A DNA stretch of 64,000 nucleotides from NCBI RefSeq assembly GCF_040361435.1, contig NZ_APNL01000005.1, positions 124,001-188,000 of the forward strand, in the 5' to 3' direction. Positions 18,745 to 26,761 of this stretch are shown here, one piece after another; position 1 is the first letter of the stretch, and each line of letters starts with the position of its first letter. The translations under genes were made by a program, and so were the position numbers. The notes below the pieces were generated by a model, which saw only the letters and a program-made list of their open reading frames with translations, had not been told where the DNA came from and ran no database searches. This DNA comes from Salinisphaera sp002433465 (GTDB lineage: Bacteria > Pseudomonadota > Gammaproteobacteria > Nevskiales > Salinisphaeraceae).

Positions 18745-19305
18745 ATGAAATCGACTCGTTTCGTGAGCCGTATGTGCCTCTTGTGTGTTCTGCTCGTTAT
18801 GGCAGCAACCAGCCAGGCAGCCACCGAAAAGACGGTCTACGGCTGGGTGGAGAAGGCGCAGCTCGTGCCCTGGGGCGTGACCCTCAAGGCCAAGCTCGAT
18901 ACCGGCGCGCTCACTTCGTCGCTACACGCCACGAATATCGAAAAGTTCGAAAAGGACGACGACACCTGGGTGCGATTCACGACGCGCGTGGAAGATCAGC
19001 GCACCAAGGAAATGGTGGAAAAGAAGTTCGAGCGCCCGCTCTATCGCGAACTCGAGGTTACCGGCGCCGGCGGTAGCGACGAGCGCCCGGTCGTGCTGCT
19101 CGATGTCTGCATGAACAACACGATCTACGAAGAACAGTTTTCTCTGCGCGATCGCGGCGACATGATCTACCCGCTGCTGCTGGGCCGGCGCACCATTCGC
19201 CATCTCGGGCTCATCGACGTCAGCAAGAGCTTTCTCAACGAGCCCGAATGCGACCACGACTCCAAGGTCGTCGAACACAAGAAAGATTCCGATTCCGACG
19301 ACTGA
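18745..19305 (+). CDS. retropepsin-like protein (often annotated RimK-linked zinc protease)
   Basis: A 186-residue secreted protein: signal peptide (residues 1-25, TSQA|ATEK), then the fold PWGVTLKAKLDTGALTSSLHA. The DTG at residues 52-54 with the later LLGRRTIRHLG is the retropepsin aspartyl-protease pattern; no HExxH zinc motif is present, so the database label zinc protease looks wrong for this sequence. The acidic tail ends DSDSDD. AAGGA precedes the ATG at 18745, which gives the signal peptide. First of three genes whose families recur together. Confidence 0.85.
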   Translation: MKSTRFVSRMCLLCVLLVMAATSQAATEKTVYGWVEKAQLVPWGVTLKAKLDTGALTSSLHATNIEKFEKDDDTWVRFTTRVEDQRTKEMVEKKFERPLYRELEVTGAGGSDERPVVLLDVCMNNTIYEEQFSLRDRGDMIYPLLLGRRTIRHLGLIDVSKSFLNEPECDHDSKVVEHKKDSDSDD

Positions 19306-19321
19306 ACGGCCCGACATTTAA

Positions 19322-20863
19322 GTGAAAGACCTTCATCTCAAGACGCTCGCGCTGTTTCTCAGCGTCGTTGCCATCGCGCTGTGCTTCTACAAGACGGAAC
19401 GTCTCGGCGTGCCGCTGACGCCGCAGTCAAGCGCCCAGGTGTGGACCGCCGAAGCCACGGTTCGATTCGATGGCCAGGATCGATCCGCCAAGATCAATCT
19501 GGCGGTGCCCAAGGCGCCACCGGGTTTCTCGGTACTCGACGAGAACTTCATCTCGGCCGGCTACGGCCTGGCCACCAACGATCTCGGCGCCAATCGGGTG
19601 GTTCAATGGGCCGCACGTAACCTCAGCGGCCAGCAGACGCTCTACTACCGCGTCGTGCTCACCGAAGACAGCGACGCGCATCGCGATCGAACCGAGCCTA
19701 CGCCGACCTATCCCGACATTCCCGAGTATTCGGACCCGGAACGGGCAGCGGTGTTCACCCTGCTCGACAGCGTGCGCTCGCGCTCGGCGGATACGGCCTC
19801 CTTCGCCCACGAGCTGCTGCGCCGCTTCAACGATCCCACCCCGGAAGCCGAGGTGAAGGTTCTGCGCGATGAGTCCTCGGATGCGACCGCCCAGGTCAAG
19901 CAGATCCAGCATATCCTTGCCGGCGCCCGCATCCCCTCGCGTATCGCCCATGTGCTGCCGCTGGCCGGCAGTCTGCGCCACGGCAGCCTGACGCCCTGGC
20001 TCGAGGTCTACAACGGCGAACGCTGGCTGGCCTTCAACCCGCGCACCGGCGCCGCCGGTTTTCCGGCCGATGCGCTGGTGTGGTATTCCGGTGACATGCC
20101 GCTGGTGGATATCGAAGGCGCCGACAACGCCAGCGTACAATTCTCGGCCCTGCGCACGTCCCGCGATGTGATGGGCCTGGCACAGCAGCGTGCCCGGCTG
20201 ATCAACTCCGACGTGCTCGAATACTCGCTGCTGTCGCTGCCGATCGCGACCCAGAACACCTACAAGATTCTGCTCACCGTGCCGCTGGGCGCGCTGGTGG
20301 TGGTACTGCTGCGCAACTTCATCGGCCTGCGCACCTTCGGCACGTTCATGCCGGTACTTATCGCGCTGGCCTTTCGCGAGACCGAACTGCTCTGGGGCTG
20401 CATCCTGTTCACGGTGCTCGTCGCCCTGGGTCTGATCGTGCGCTTCTATCTCGAGCGGTTGAAACTGCTGCTCGTGCCCAGACTGGCCTCCATGCTCACG
20501 ATCGTGATTCTGCTCATGGCCGGCGTGTCGGTCATCAGCCACAAGCTCGGCATGGAGCACGGGCTCTCGATCGCGTTGTTCCCGATGGTGATTCTGGCGA
20601 TGACCATCGAACGCATGTCGATCGTCTGGGACGAAAACGGTCCGAAGGATGCCCTGCTGTCCGGCTTCGGCAGCCTGGCGGTCGCAGCCGTCGGTTTCGT
20701 GGTGATGACCCACCCGCTGGCGGAGTATCTGGCCTTCGTCTTCCCCGAGCTGCTGCTGCTGGTACTGGCGTTCACCCTGCTGGCCGGGCGCTATACCGGC
20801 TATCGTGTCTCCGAGCTGTGGCGCTTCCGCGCCTCGGCCCGGGCGATCACGAACAAGCAATGA
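19322..20863 (+). CDS. membrane protein with inactive transglutaminase domain and 7TM region
   Basis: A 513-residue protein: one N-terminal membrane segment (residues 7-22), a periplasmic transglutaminase-like domain (about 35-280; PSRIAHVLPLAGSL and WLAFNPRTG are seen, and I see no catalytic Cys-His-Asp set), then about seven membrane helices from residue 310 onward. This is the UUP1 / 7TM transglutaminase-like family. The start is a GTG at 19322. Its stop overlaps the start of the ATP-grasp gene (ATGA), showing coupled translation. Confidence 0.85.
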   Translation: MKDLHLKTLALFLSVVAIALCFYKTERLGVPLTPQSSAQVWTAEATVRFDGQDRSAKINLAVPKAPPGFSVLDENFISAGYGLATNDLGANRVVQWAARNLSGQQTLYYRVVLTEDSDAHRDRTEPTPTYPDIPEYSDPERAAVFTLLDSVRSRSADTASFAHELLRRFNDPTPEAEVKVLRDESSDATAQVKQIQHILAGARIPSRIAHVLPLAGSLRHGSLTPWLEVYNGERWLAFNPRTGAAGFPADALVWYSGDMPLVDIEGADNASVQFSALRTSRDVMGLAQQRARLINSDVLEYSLLSLPIATQNTYKILLTVPLGALVVVLLRNFIGLRTFGTFMPVLIALAFRETELLWGCILFTVLVALGLIVRFYLERLKLLLVPRLASMLTIVILLMAGVSVISHKLGMEHGLSIALFPMVILAMTIERMSIVWDENGPKDALLSGFGSLAVAAVGFVVMTHPLAEYLAFVFPELLLLVLAFTLLAGRYTGYRVSELWRFRASARAITNKQ

Positions 20864-21861
20864 GCGGCTTGGGACGCGGTTGGCGCAGCCGGCTGCGGCT
20901 GCTGCGGCGCAACCCGCCGCTGCGCATGCCGTCGACGCTCAGGGAGCTGGGCATCCTCGGAATGAACGAGCGCAACGGCGACTACATCAGCATCTACAAC
21001 AAGCGCAAGTACTATCCGCTGGTCGACGACAAGCTCAAGACCAAACAGCTGGCGCTGGAAGCCGGCATCGCCACGCCGCAGCTGTATGGCGTAATCGAGA
21101 TCGAACATCAGGTGCGCGAGCTCGACACGATTCTGGGCGATCACCAGGACTTCGTGATCAAGCCGGCCCAGGGCTCGGGCGGCAGCGGCATCATGGTTAT
21201 CGGCGGCCGACGCGGCAATCAGTTCCTGCGCTCTTCGGGCGTGAGCGTGTCCCGCAGCGAGCTCGAGCACTTCATCTCGAACGTGCTGTCGGGCATGTAC
21301 AGCCTGGGCGGCCTGCCCGACAAGGCGATCATCGAGTATCGCGTCAAACCGCATGCGGTCTTCGACGCCGTGAGCTTTCAAGGGGTGCCCGATATTCGCA
21401 CGATCGTGTTCCGCGGCATCCCGATCGCCAGCATGGTGCGTCTACCCACGCGTCAGTCGGACGGCAAGGCCAATCTGCATCAGGGCGCGATCGGCGCCGG
21501 CATCGATCTGGCCAGCGGCTGCACGGTCGACGGGGTATGGTTCAACAGCGTGCTGGATTCGCACCCGGATTCGGGCAACGCCGTACGCGGTATCCAGGTA
21601 CCCGACTGGCAGCTGCTGCTGGAACTGGCGGCGCGCTCCTACGACCTCACCCAGCTGGGGTATCTGGGCGTGGACGTGGTGCTGGATGCCGAGCACGGGC
21701 CGCTGGTACTCGAGTACAACGCCCGGCCGGGCTTGAATATCCAGCTGGCCAACCAGATGGGCCTGCGTCACCGGCTCGAGAAAGTGCGCGCGATCGAAAA
21801 GATACCCAGCTCGGCGGCAGCACGCGTCGCCCTGGGCCAGAAATTGTTCGGGGAAGGCTAG
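20860..21861 (+). CDS. alpha-L-glutamate ligase-like ATP-grasp protein (RimK-like)
   Basis: A 333-residue ATP-grasp enzyme: FVIKPAQGSGGSGIMVI (ATP loop), KAIIEYRVKPH, and GVDVVLDAEHGPLVLEYNARPGLNIQLANQMG with the metal-binding Glu and Asn. It should couple ATP hydrolysis to formation of an amide bond, perhaps adding an amino acid to a peptide or protein; the substrate is unknown. The ATG at 20860 overlaps the upstream stop. Together with the retropepsin and 7TM transglutaminase-like genes it forms a recurring module. Confidence 0.87.
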   Translation: MSGLGRGWRSRLRLLRRNPPLRMPSTLRELGILGMNERNGDYISIYNKRKYYPLVDDKLKTKQLALEAGIATPQLYGVIEIEHQVRELDTILGDHQDFVIKPAQGSGGSGIMVIGGRRGNQFLRSSGVSVSRSELEHFISNVLSGMYSLGGLPDKAIIEYRVKPHAVFDAVSFQGVPDIRTIVFRGIPIASMVRLPTRQSDGKANLHQGAIGAGIDLASGCTVDGVWFNSVLDSHPDSGNAVRGIQVPDWQLLLELAARSYDLTQLGYLGVDVVLDAEHGPLVLEYNARPGLNIQLANQMGLRHRLEKVRAIEKIPSSAAARVALGQKLFGEG

Positions 21862-21894
21862 CCCGGCGCCGTCGTTGATCGACGAGCGCCGGGC
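21861..21894. terminator. long hairpin between convergent genes
   Basis: A stem of 9 bp (gcccggcgc / gcgccgggc) with an inner 5-bp stem (cgtcg / cgacg), one bulged A and a 5-base loop. It begins at the last base of the ATP-grasp stop codon and separates it from the convergent methyltransferase gene. No T run follows. Confidence 0.5.
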
Positions 21895-21915
21895 CACGTC
21901 TGCGGCGGTCCGGCT

Positions 21916-22533
21916 TCAGCCGGCCCGATTACGCGCGTGAATGAACGTCCAGTAGCCGAAGGCGTTCACCGGGCGGGTCTCGACCACGTCGAGATCGGCC
22001 ATTTCGAGGAAATCGTCCAGCGGGAACGAGGGCCGGAAACCGACCAGCTTCGACAGCGGCGATACCATCCGCTCTAGCGAGGCCATCGCCCCCTTGCCCT
22101 GGCTGAAGTGGTTGACGATGAACAGGTCGCCGCCGGGCTTGCAGACGCGCTTCATCTCCTCGACCACCTTCTTCGGATCCGGGGCGACGGATACGACGTA
22201 CATCGCCACGACCTTGTCGAAGCTGTTGTCGGCGTACTCGAGCGCCTGTGCATCCATCAACGCCAGCGAGATGCGATCGGCGTTGCCGTTGACGCGCGCC
22301 TTGGCGTACTCGAGCATTTCCGGCGACACGTCGATACCCACGACTTCGACATCGTCGGCGTAGTGGTCGAGCGACAGCCCGGTTCCCACGCCTACCTCGA
22401 GTACGCGATCACCGGCGTTGCAGTCCATCTTGCGCACCGCCACTTCGCGCCCCTGCTCGAACACCGGGCCGAAGAAACGATCGTATTGTCGCGACAGACG
22501 GCGATACGCGGTTACGACGGATTTTTCATCCAT
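21916..22533 (-). CDS. SAM-dependent methyltransferase, PmtA-like
   Basis: A 205-residue class I methyltransferase: VLEVGVGTGLSLDHYADDVEVVGIDVSPEMLEYAK covers motifs I and II, MDAQALEYADNSFDKVVAMYVVSVAPDP motif IV, and CKPGGDLFIVNHF motif VI. The layout and length resemble bacterial phosphatidylethanolamine N-methyltransferase PmtA, which makes phosphatidylcholine, but UbiE-like enzymes share the same core. The N terminus, VVTAYRRLSRQYDRFFGPVFEQGR, supports the PmtA reading. It stands alone. Confidence 0.78.
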   Translation of the reverse strand: MDEKSVVTAYRRLSRQYDRFFGPVFEQGREVAVRKMDCNAGDRVLEVGVGTGLSLDHYADDVEVVGIDVSPEMLEYAKARVNGNADRISLALMDAQALEYADNSFDKVVAMYVVSVAPDPKKVVEEMKRVCKPGGDLFIVNHFSQGKGAMASLERMVSPLSKLVGFRPSFPLDDFLEMADLDVVETRPVNAFGYWTFIHARNRAG

Positions 22534-22628
22534 GAATAGGTTCCCGTAGATTAGTCGTGCGGCCAGTCAGGCGAGCGAAGAATACGCCTGTGTCGTCGCC
22601 GACACAAAAATCGCGCGCACAACGAAGC

Positions 22629-23204
22629 CTAGAGCGCGCCGCGCGACGTTGCGCGCACCTTTTGTCCGACGAGTTCGAACAGCCCACGCATATCGCCACC
22701 GCGATGACAAAGCCGCGGACGTGTTTCGTGCTCGAAGAAACGGATGGTGCGAAAAGAGCGTGCCGGGTCCATACGAAACCAGTGTCTGAGCCCGGCCGGT
22801 ATGCGCACGTAGTCGCCCGGCTCGCAGGACAAGGCGAAGACCACGCCCGACGCCCGCATGAACAGGATGCCGGCGCCGTGTACGAGCAGCTGCGACTCGA
22901 CCGCATCGTGCGCATGTTCGATCATGAGCTCGCGCTCGATGGTGTCGCGACGCGGATGCGAAATCGGCACGCTGGCAACATCGAGGGCAACGCGCGGCAT
23001 GTTGGCCATGAGCCGATCGAGCGGCGCGATATAACTGCCGATCACCTCGTCCGGGCGCGATTCTTCATCGAAGAGCACGCTGGGCAATTCCACATGGTCG
23101 TAGTGGATGCCCACACCGGCCAGACGCCCGGCGATACAGCTGCGCTCGGTATCGCACAGCTTGAGCTGATAGGCATGGTCGATGTCGCGGTAGAGCTCGG
23201 TCAT
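22629..23204 (-). CDS. acireductone dioxygenase-like cupin
   Basis: A 191-residue cupin. The metal-binding pattern is seen: EHAHDAVESQLLVHGAG (His, His, Glu) followed by LRHWFRM (His), with FRTIRFFEHETRPR after it, as in acireductone dioxygenase. That enzyme opens acireductone to formate and the 2-oxo precursor of methionine in methionine salvage. No mtnA, mtnB, mtnC or mtnK gene lies in this window, so it acts with distant partners or has another substrate. The ATG at 23204 is chosen over a longer frame. Confidence 0.78.
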   Translation of the reverse strand: MTELYRDIDHAYQLKLCDTERSCIAGRLAGVGIHYDHVELPSVLFDEESRPDEVIGSYIAPLDRLMANMPRVALDVASVPISHPRRDTIERELMIEHAHDAVESQLLVHGAGILFMRASGVVFALSCEPGDYVRIPAGLRHWFRMDPARSFRTIRFFEHETRPRLCHRGGDMRGLFELVGQKVRATSRGAL

Positions 23205-23291
23205 GATCGTTGTCGTTGCGCAGGGGGCATTGACCCCCGAAAAGAACACGCCGCACAGCGCAGCGGCTGGCAAGAATCCGCCGCGCTCCAT

Positions 23292-23318
23292 AAAAAGCGC
23301 CGGCATGGTAACCGGCGC
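23292..23318 (-). terminator. intrinsic terminator of aconitase gene
   Basis: Read leftward: a 7-bp GC stem (gcgccgg / ccggcgc), 8-base loop and TTTTTA directly after. It lies about 50 bases beyond the aconitase stop codon and separates it from the dioxygenase gene. Confidence 0.8.
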
Positions 23319-23367
23319 CGCGTGACAGCGAAATGTCGGGCCGACTACGAAGCCGGCCCGCGGGGGC

Positions 23368-25299
23368 TCACCCCTGGTCGCGCTTCCAGTTGATCAACCC
23401 GCCGGCGCGCAGGATGTCGATCTGACGATCGGACAATGCGTGCTTGCAGGTGATCGTTTTACCGTCTTCGGACTCCACTTCGACAGTATCGCCCGCCGCC
23501 AGTGCCTCATGTAGACCGCTGATCTTGAGTTTGGTGCCCTGCTTGAGCTTGTCCAGATCTTCGCCGTCAGCAAAGGTCAGCGGCAACACGCCGAAGTTGA
23601 CCAGATTCTGCCAGTGAATACGCGCATAGTCCTTGGCGATAACCACACGCAGCCCGAGATAGCGCGGCGCGATCGCCGCATGCTCGCGTGAACTGCCCTG
23701 GCCGTAGTTCGATCCGCCGATAATGGCGTGATCGCCGGTGTCCTTGGCGCGGTCCGGGTAATCCTCGTCCACCACGTCGTAGACGAACTCGGCGATCGCC
23801 GGGATATTGGAACGAAACGGCAGCACCTCGGCGCCCGCACGCATGATCTCGTCAGTCGAGATATCGTCGCCGACCTTGAGCAGTACCGGCAGTTCGAACT
23901 CGTCCGGAATACCGTCGAAATCGGGCAGCGATTTGATGTTCGGCCCCTTGACGAGTTCGACCTTGCGCGCCTCCTCGATCGGCAACGGCTCTTCGAGCAT
24001 CTTGTCGTTGACGACGGGATCGTCGGGATTTTTCACCTTCGGGTACTCGAAATCGAGCGTACGCGGATCGGTGATCTTGCCCATCAGCGCCGAGGCGGTG
24101 GCTGTTTCCGGCGAGCACAGGAACACCGAATCTTCCTTGGTGCCGGAGCGCCCGGGGAAGTTGCGCGGCGTGGTGCGCAGGCTGTTGCGGCCCGAGGCCG
24201 GGGCCTGACCCATGCCGATACAGCCGTTGCAGCCGGCCTGATGCAGGCGCGCGCCCGAGGCGATCAACGGCCCGAGCAGGTTGTCCCGGGCCAGCGTCTG
24301 CAGCATGGCCCGCGATGACGGGTTCACGTCGAAGGAGACATGCTTGCTCACCTCACGCCCACGCACCATCTCGGCGGTGATCGCGAAATCGCGGTAGCCG
24401 GGGTTGGCCGAGGAACCGATATAGGCCTGATACAGCTCGTCTCCGGCAACCTCTTCGACCGGCACGACGTTGCCCGGCGACGTCGGCTTGGCGATCAGCG
24501 GCACGAGCGTCGACAGGTCGATCTCGTCGTGCTCGTCGTATTCGCAGCCCTCGTCGGCGAGCAATTCCTCGTATTCGTCTTCGCGCCCCTGCGACTTGAG
24601 AAAGCGCTTGATCTCGGCGTCGGCGGGGAAGACCGTGGTGGTCGCGCCGAGCTCGGCGCCCATGTTGGCGATGACGTGGCGATCCATGGCCTCCAGGTTA
24701 TCCAGCCCCGGGCCGTAGTATTCGATGATCTTGCCGACACCGCCGGATACGCCGTGGCGACGCAGCATTTCCAGAATGACGTCCTTGGCCGAAACCCAGT
24801 CCGGAAGCTCGCCGGTGAGCTTGATGCCGAAAACCTTCGGCATCTTGGTGTAGAGCGGTTCGCCGGCCATGGCCATGGCCACTTCCAGGCCGCCCGCACC
24901 GATCGCCAGCATGCCCATCGAGCCGCCGGCCGGCGTATGACTGTCGGAACCGAGCAGGGTCTTGCCGGGACGTCCGAAGCGCTCCATGTGCACGGCATGG
25001 GAAATGCCGTTGCCCGGCCGCGAGTAGTAGGCGCCGAAGCGCTCGCAGGCCGACTGCAGGAACAGGTGATCGTCCGGGTTCTTGTTGTCTTCCTGGATCA
25101 GGTTATGGTCGACATACTGAGCCGAGATTTCGGTCTTGACGCGGTCGAGCTCCATTGCCTCGAGCTCGAGCATGACCAGCGTACCGGTCGCATCCTGGGT
25201 AAGCGTCTGGTCGATTCGCAGCGCGATCTCTTCGCCTGGCGTCATCTCGCCGTCTATAAGATGCGACGCTATGAGTTTCTGGGCAACGTTCTGGGCCAT
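23368..25299 (-). CDS. aconitate hydratase
   Basis: A 643-residue aconitase of the shorter bacterial type rather than E. coli AcnA (891). It interconverts citrate and isocitrate in the TCA cycle with a [4Fe-4S] cluster; the cluster cysteines lie in QAGCNGCIGMGQ and VFLCSPETATAS. Substrate-binding motifs GSDSHTPAGGSMGMLAIG, SLRTTPRNFPGRSGT and GSNYGQGSSREHAA are intact. GGAGGG precedes the ATG at 25299; the 15-codon longer frame is rejected. It is divergent from the nuo operon. Confidence 0.93.
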   Translation of the reverse strand: MAQNVAQKLIASHLIDGEMTPGEEIALRIDQTLTQDATGTLVMLELEAMELDRVKTEISAQYVDHNLIQEDNKNPDDHLFLQSACERFGAYYSRPGNGISHAVHMERFGRPGKTLLGSDSHTPAGGSMGMLAIGAGGLEVAMAMAGEPLYTKMPKVFGIKLTGELPDWVSAKDVILEMLRRHGVSGGVGKIIEYYGPGLDNLEAMDRHVIANMGAELGATTTVFPADAEIKRFLKSQGREDEYEELLADEGCEYDEHDEIDLSTLVPLIAKPTSPGNVVPVEEVAGDELYQAYIGSSANPGYRDFAITAEMVRGREVSKHVSFDVNPSSRAMLQTLARDNLLGPLIASGARLHQAGCNGCIGMGQAPASGRNSLRTTPRNFPGRSGTKEDSVFLCSPETATASALMGKITDPRTLDFEYPKVKNPDDPVVNDKMLEEPLPIEEARKVELVKGPNIKSLPDFDGIPDEFELPVLLKVGDDISTDEIMRAGAEVLPFRSNIPAIAEFVYDVVDEDYPDRAKDTGDHAIIGGSNYGQGSSREHAAIAPRYLGLRVVIAKDYARIHWQNLVNFGVLPLTFADGEDLDKLKQGTKLKISGLHEALAAGDTVEVESEDGKTITCKHALSDRQIDILRAGGLINWKRDQG

Positions 25300-25599
25300 G
25301 GATCCCTCCGGCGTGTTTGATGCCCTCACCATAGCTTGCGGCAACCGGTTCAGAAAGCCGCTACGGCATGTCCAAGCAAAAAATATGCCGTGAATGAGAC
25401 TTATTATTATTTGCGGCTATTTTTAGTTCGCATGTGAGGGGCCAAATCGGCTACCGTTAGCACGGCGATGCAGCAGGCATCGACTCGCCACGAAGAAACG
25501 CCGACGTCGGCAACTTGTGTAAACTACATGGATTATATCTGCGGCCTGTACGCGATACGGATCCATACACGAGTGCTTCGCGTAGAATAGGAACACGCA
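25300..25599. promoter_or_regulatory. divergent promoter region, aconitase and nuo operon
   Basis: 300 bases with no gene, including the AT-rich patch 25378-25430 (ATTATTATTTGCGGCTATTTTTAG) in a GC-rich genome. On the plus strand TTGTGT and TATATC-like elements near 25515-25540 could serve nuoA, but their spacing is poor. A 6-bp inverted repeat (cggcat / atgccg) flanks an A-rich stretch around 25364-25390. I could not assign a regulator. Confidence 0.4.
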
Positions 25600-26049
25600 A
25601 TGAACGCTGCTACCGAACAAGCCGTCGTGATCTGGCCGCTGCTGCTATTCGCCGCCGGCGCGCTGGGGCTCATCGTGTTCATGCTCGGCGTTTCTGCCGT
25701 GCTGGGCGGGCGCCATAATTCGCGGTTGGGCAACCAGCCGTATGAATCGGGCATCAAGCCCACGGGTAGCGCCAGAATGCGCTTCTCGGCCAAGTTCTAT
25801 CTGGTGGCGATCATTTTCGTGCTTTTTGATCTCGAAGTGGTCTTCATCTTCTCCTGGGCCATCGCGGCACCCGCGCTGGGCTGGCCCGGTTACTTTGCAT
25901 TTCTGTTCTTTCTCGGGGTGCTGACCCTGGGCCTGATCTACGAGTGGCGCATCGGCGCGCTCGATTGGGCACCCAAGGCGCCGCGCCAGTACCGCCTGGA
26001 GGCGATCGAAAGCAATCGTCGCCGTAACCAGGCCGACGCGCCGCGATGA
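25600..26049 (+). CDS. nuoA: NADH-quinone oxidoreductase subunit A
   Basis: A 149-residue complex I membrane subunit with three hydrophobic helices. The family signature is seen: NQPYESGIKPTGSARMRFSAKFYLVAIIFVLFDLEVVFIF, with the conserved Glu in the first matrix-side loop. It starts the 14-kb nuo operon; AGGAA sits 8 bases before the ATG. It forms part of the junction between the membrane arm and the quinone site. Confidence 0.96.
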   Translation: MNAATEQAVVIWPLLLFAAGALGLIVFMLGVSAVLGGRHNSRLGNQPYESGIKPTGSARMRFSAKFYLVAIIFVLFDLEVVFIFSWAIAAPALGWPGYFAFLFFLGVLTLGLIYEWRIGALDWAPKAPRQYRLEAIESNRRRNQADAPR

Positions 26050-26104
26050 GAATCTCGCGCGTTGTACGCCCGCTTGGATTGAACACTCGACAGGACGATC
26101 ATTA

Positions 26105-26761
26105 ATGGGATGGTCACTGACTAGCACCGACAAGAATCCGAAACCCGGCTCGGCCGGTTCGGACGACGGCAGCGCGAACACGATCGAGGATGCGCTGGCG
26201 CGCAATGTCGTCACCGCCAAGCTCGACGACATGATCGCCTGGGGGCGCAAGCACTCGATGTGGCCGTTCAACTTCGGCCTGTCCTGCTGCTATGTGGAAA
26301 TGGCCACGGCCCTGACCGCCCCCCACGACATGGCGCGCTTCGGCTCGGAAGTCATTCGTGCCACGCCGCGCCAGTCGGACGTGATGATCATTGCCGGCAC
26401 CTGCTTTCTGAAGATGGCGCCGGTGATTCAGCGCCTCTACGACCAGATGATGGAGCCGCGCTGGGTGATTTCCATGGGTTCCTGCGCGAACTCGGGCGGC
26501 ATGTACGACATCTATTCCGTGGTCCAGGGCGTGGACAAGTTCCTGCCGGTCGACGTCTACGTGTCGGGCTGCCCGCCCCGCCCGGAAGCATTCCTCGAAG
26601 GCTTGTTGCTGTTACAGGAAAACATCGGCGCGGAAAAACGTCCGCTGTCGTGGATGATCGGCCCGCAGGGCGTAACCCAGCGGCCGAAACTGTCGATGCG
26701 CGATCGCAAGCGCAGTGAGCGCCTGTCGGTCACCACCCTGCGTACGCCGGATTCGGTCTGA
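26105..26761 (+). CDS. nuoB: NADH-quinone oxidoreductase subunit B
   Basis: A 218-residue subunit carrying cluster N2, which passes electrons to quinone. The ligand cysteines are visible: SCCYVEMATAL (adjacent pair), GSCANSGGMY and VSGCPPRPEAF. The N-terminal 35 residues are a variable polar tail. Its TGA overlaps the ATG of nuoCD by one base (TGATG). Confidence 0.97.
   Translation: MGWSLTSTDKNPKPGSAGSDDGSANTIEDALARNVVTAKLDDMIAWGRKHSMWPFNFGLSCCYVEMATALTAPHDMARFGSEVIRATPRQSDVMIIAGTCFLKMAPVIQRLYDQMMEPRWVISMGSCANSGGMYDIYSVVQGVDKFLPVDVYVSGCPPRPEAFLEGLLLLQENIGAEKRPLSWMIGPQGVTQRPKLSMRDRKRSERLSVTTLRTPDSV

Noticed and set aside
20805..21878. 357-codon rightward frame overlapping the ATP-grasp gene
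   Set aside because: A different frame of the same strand; the ATP-grasp motifs are all in the 20860 frame.
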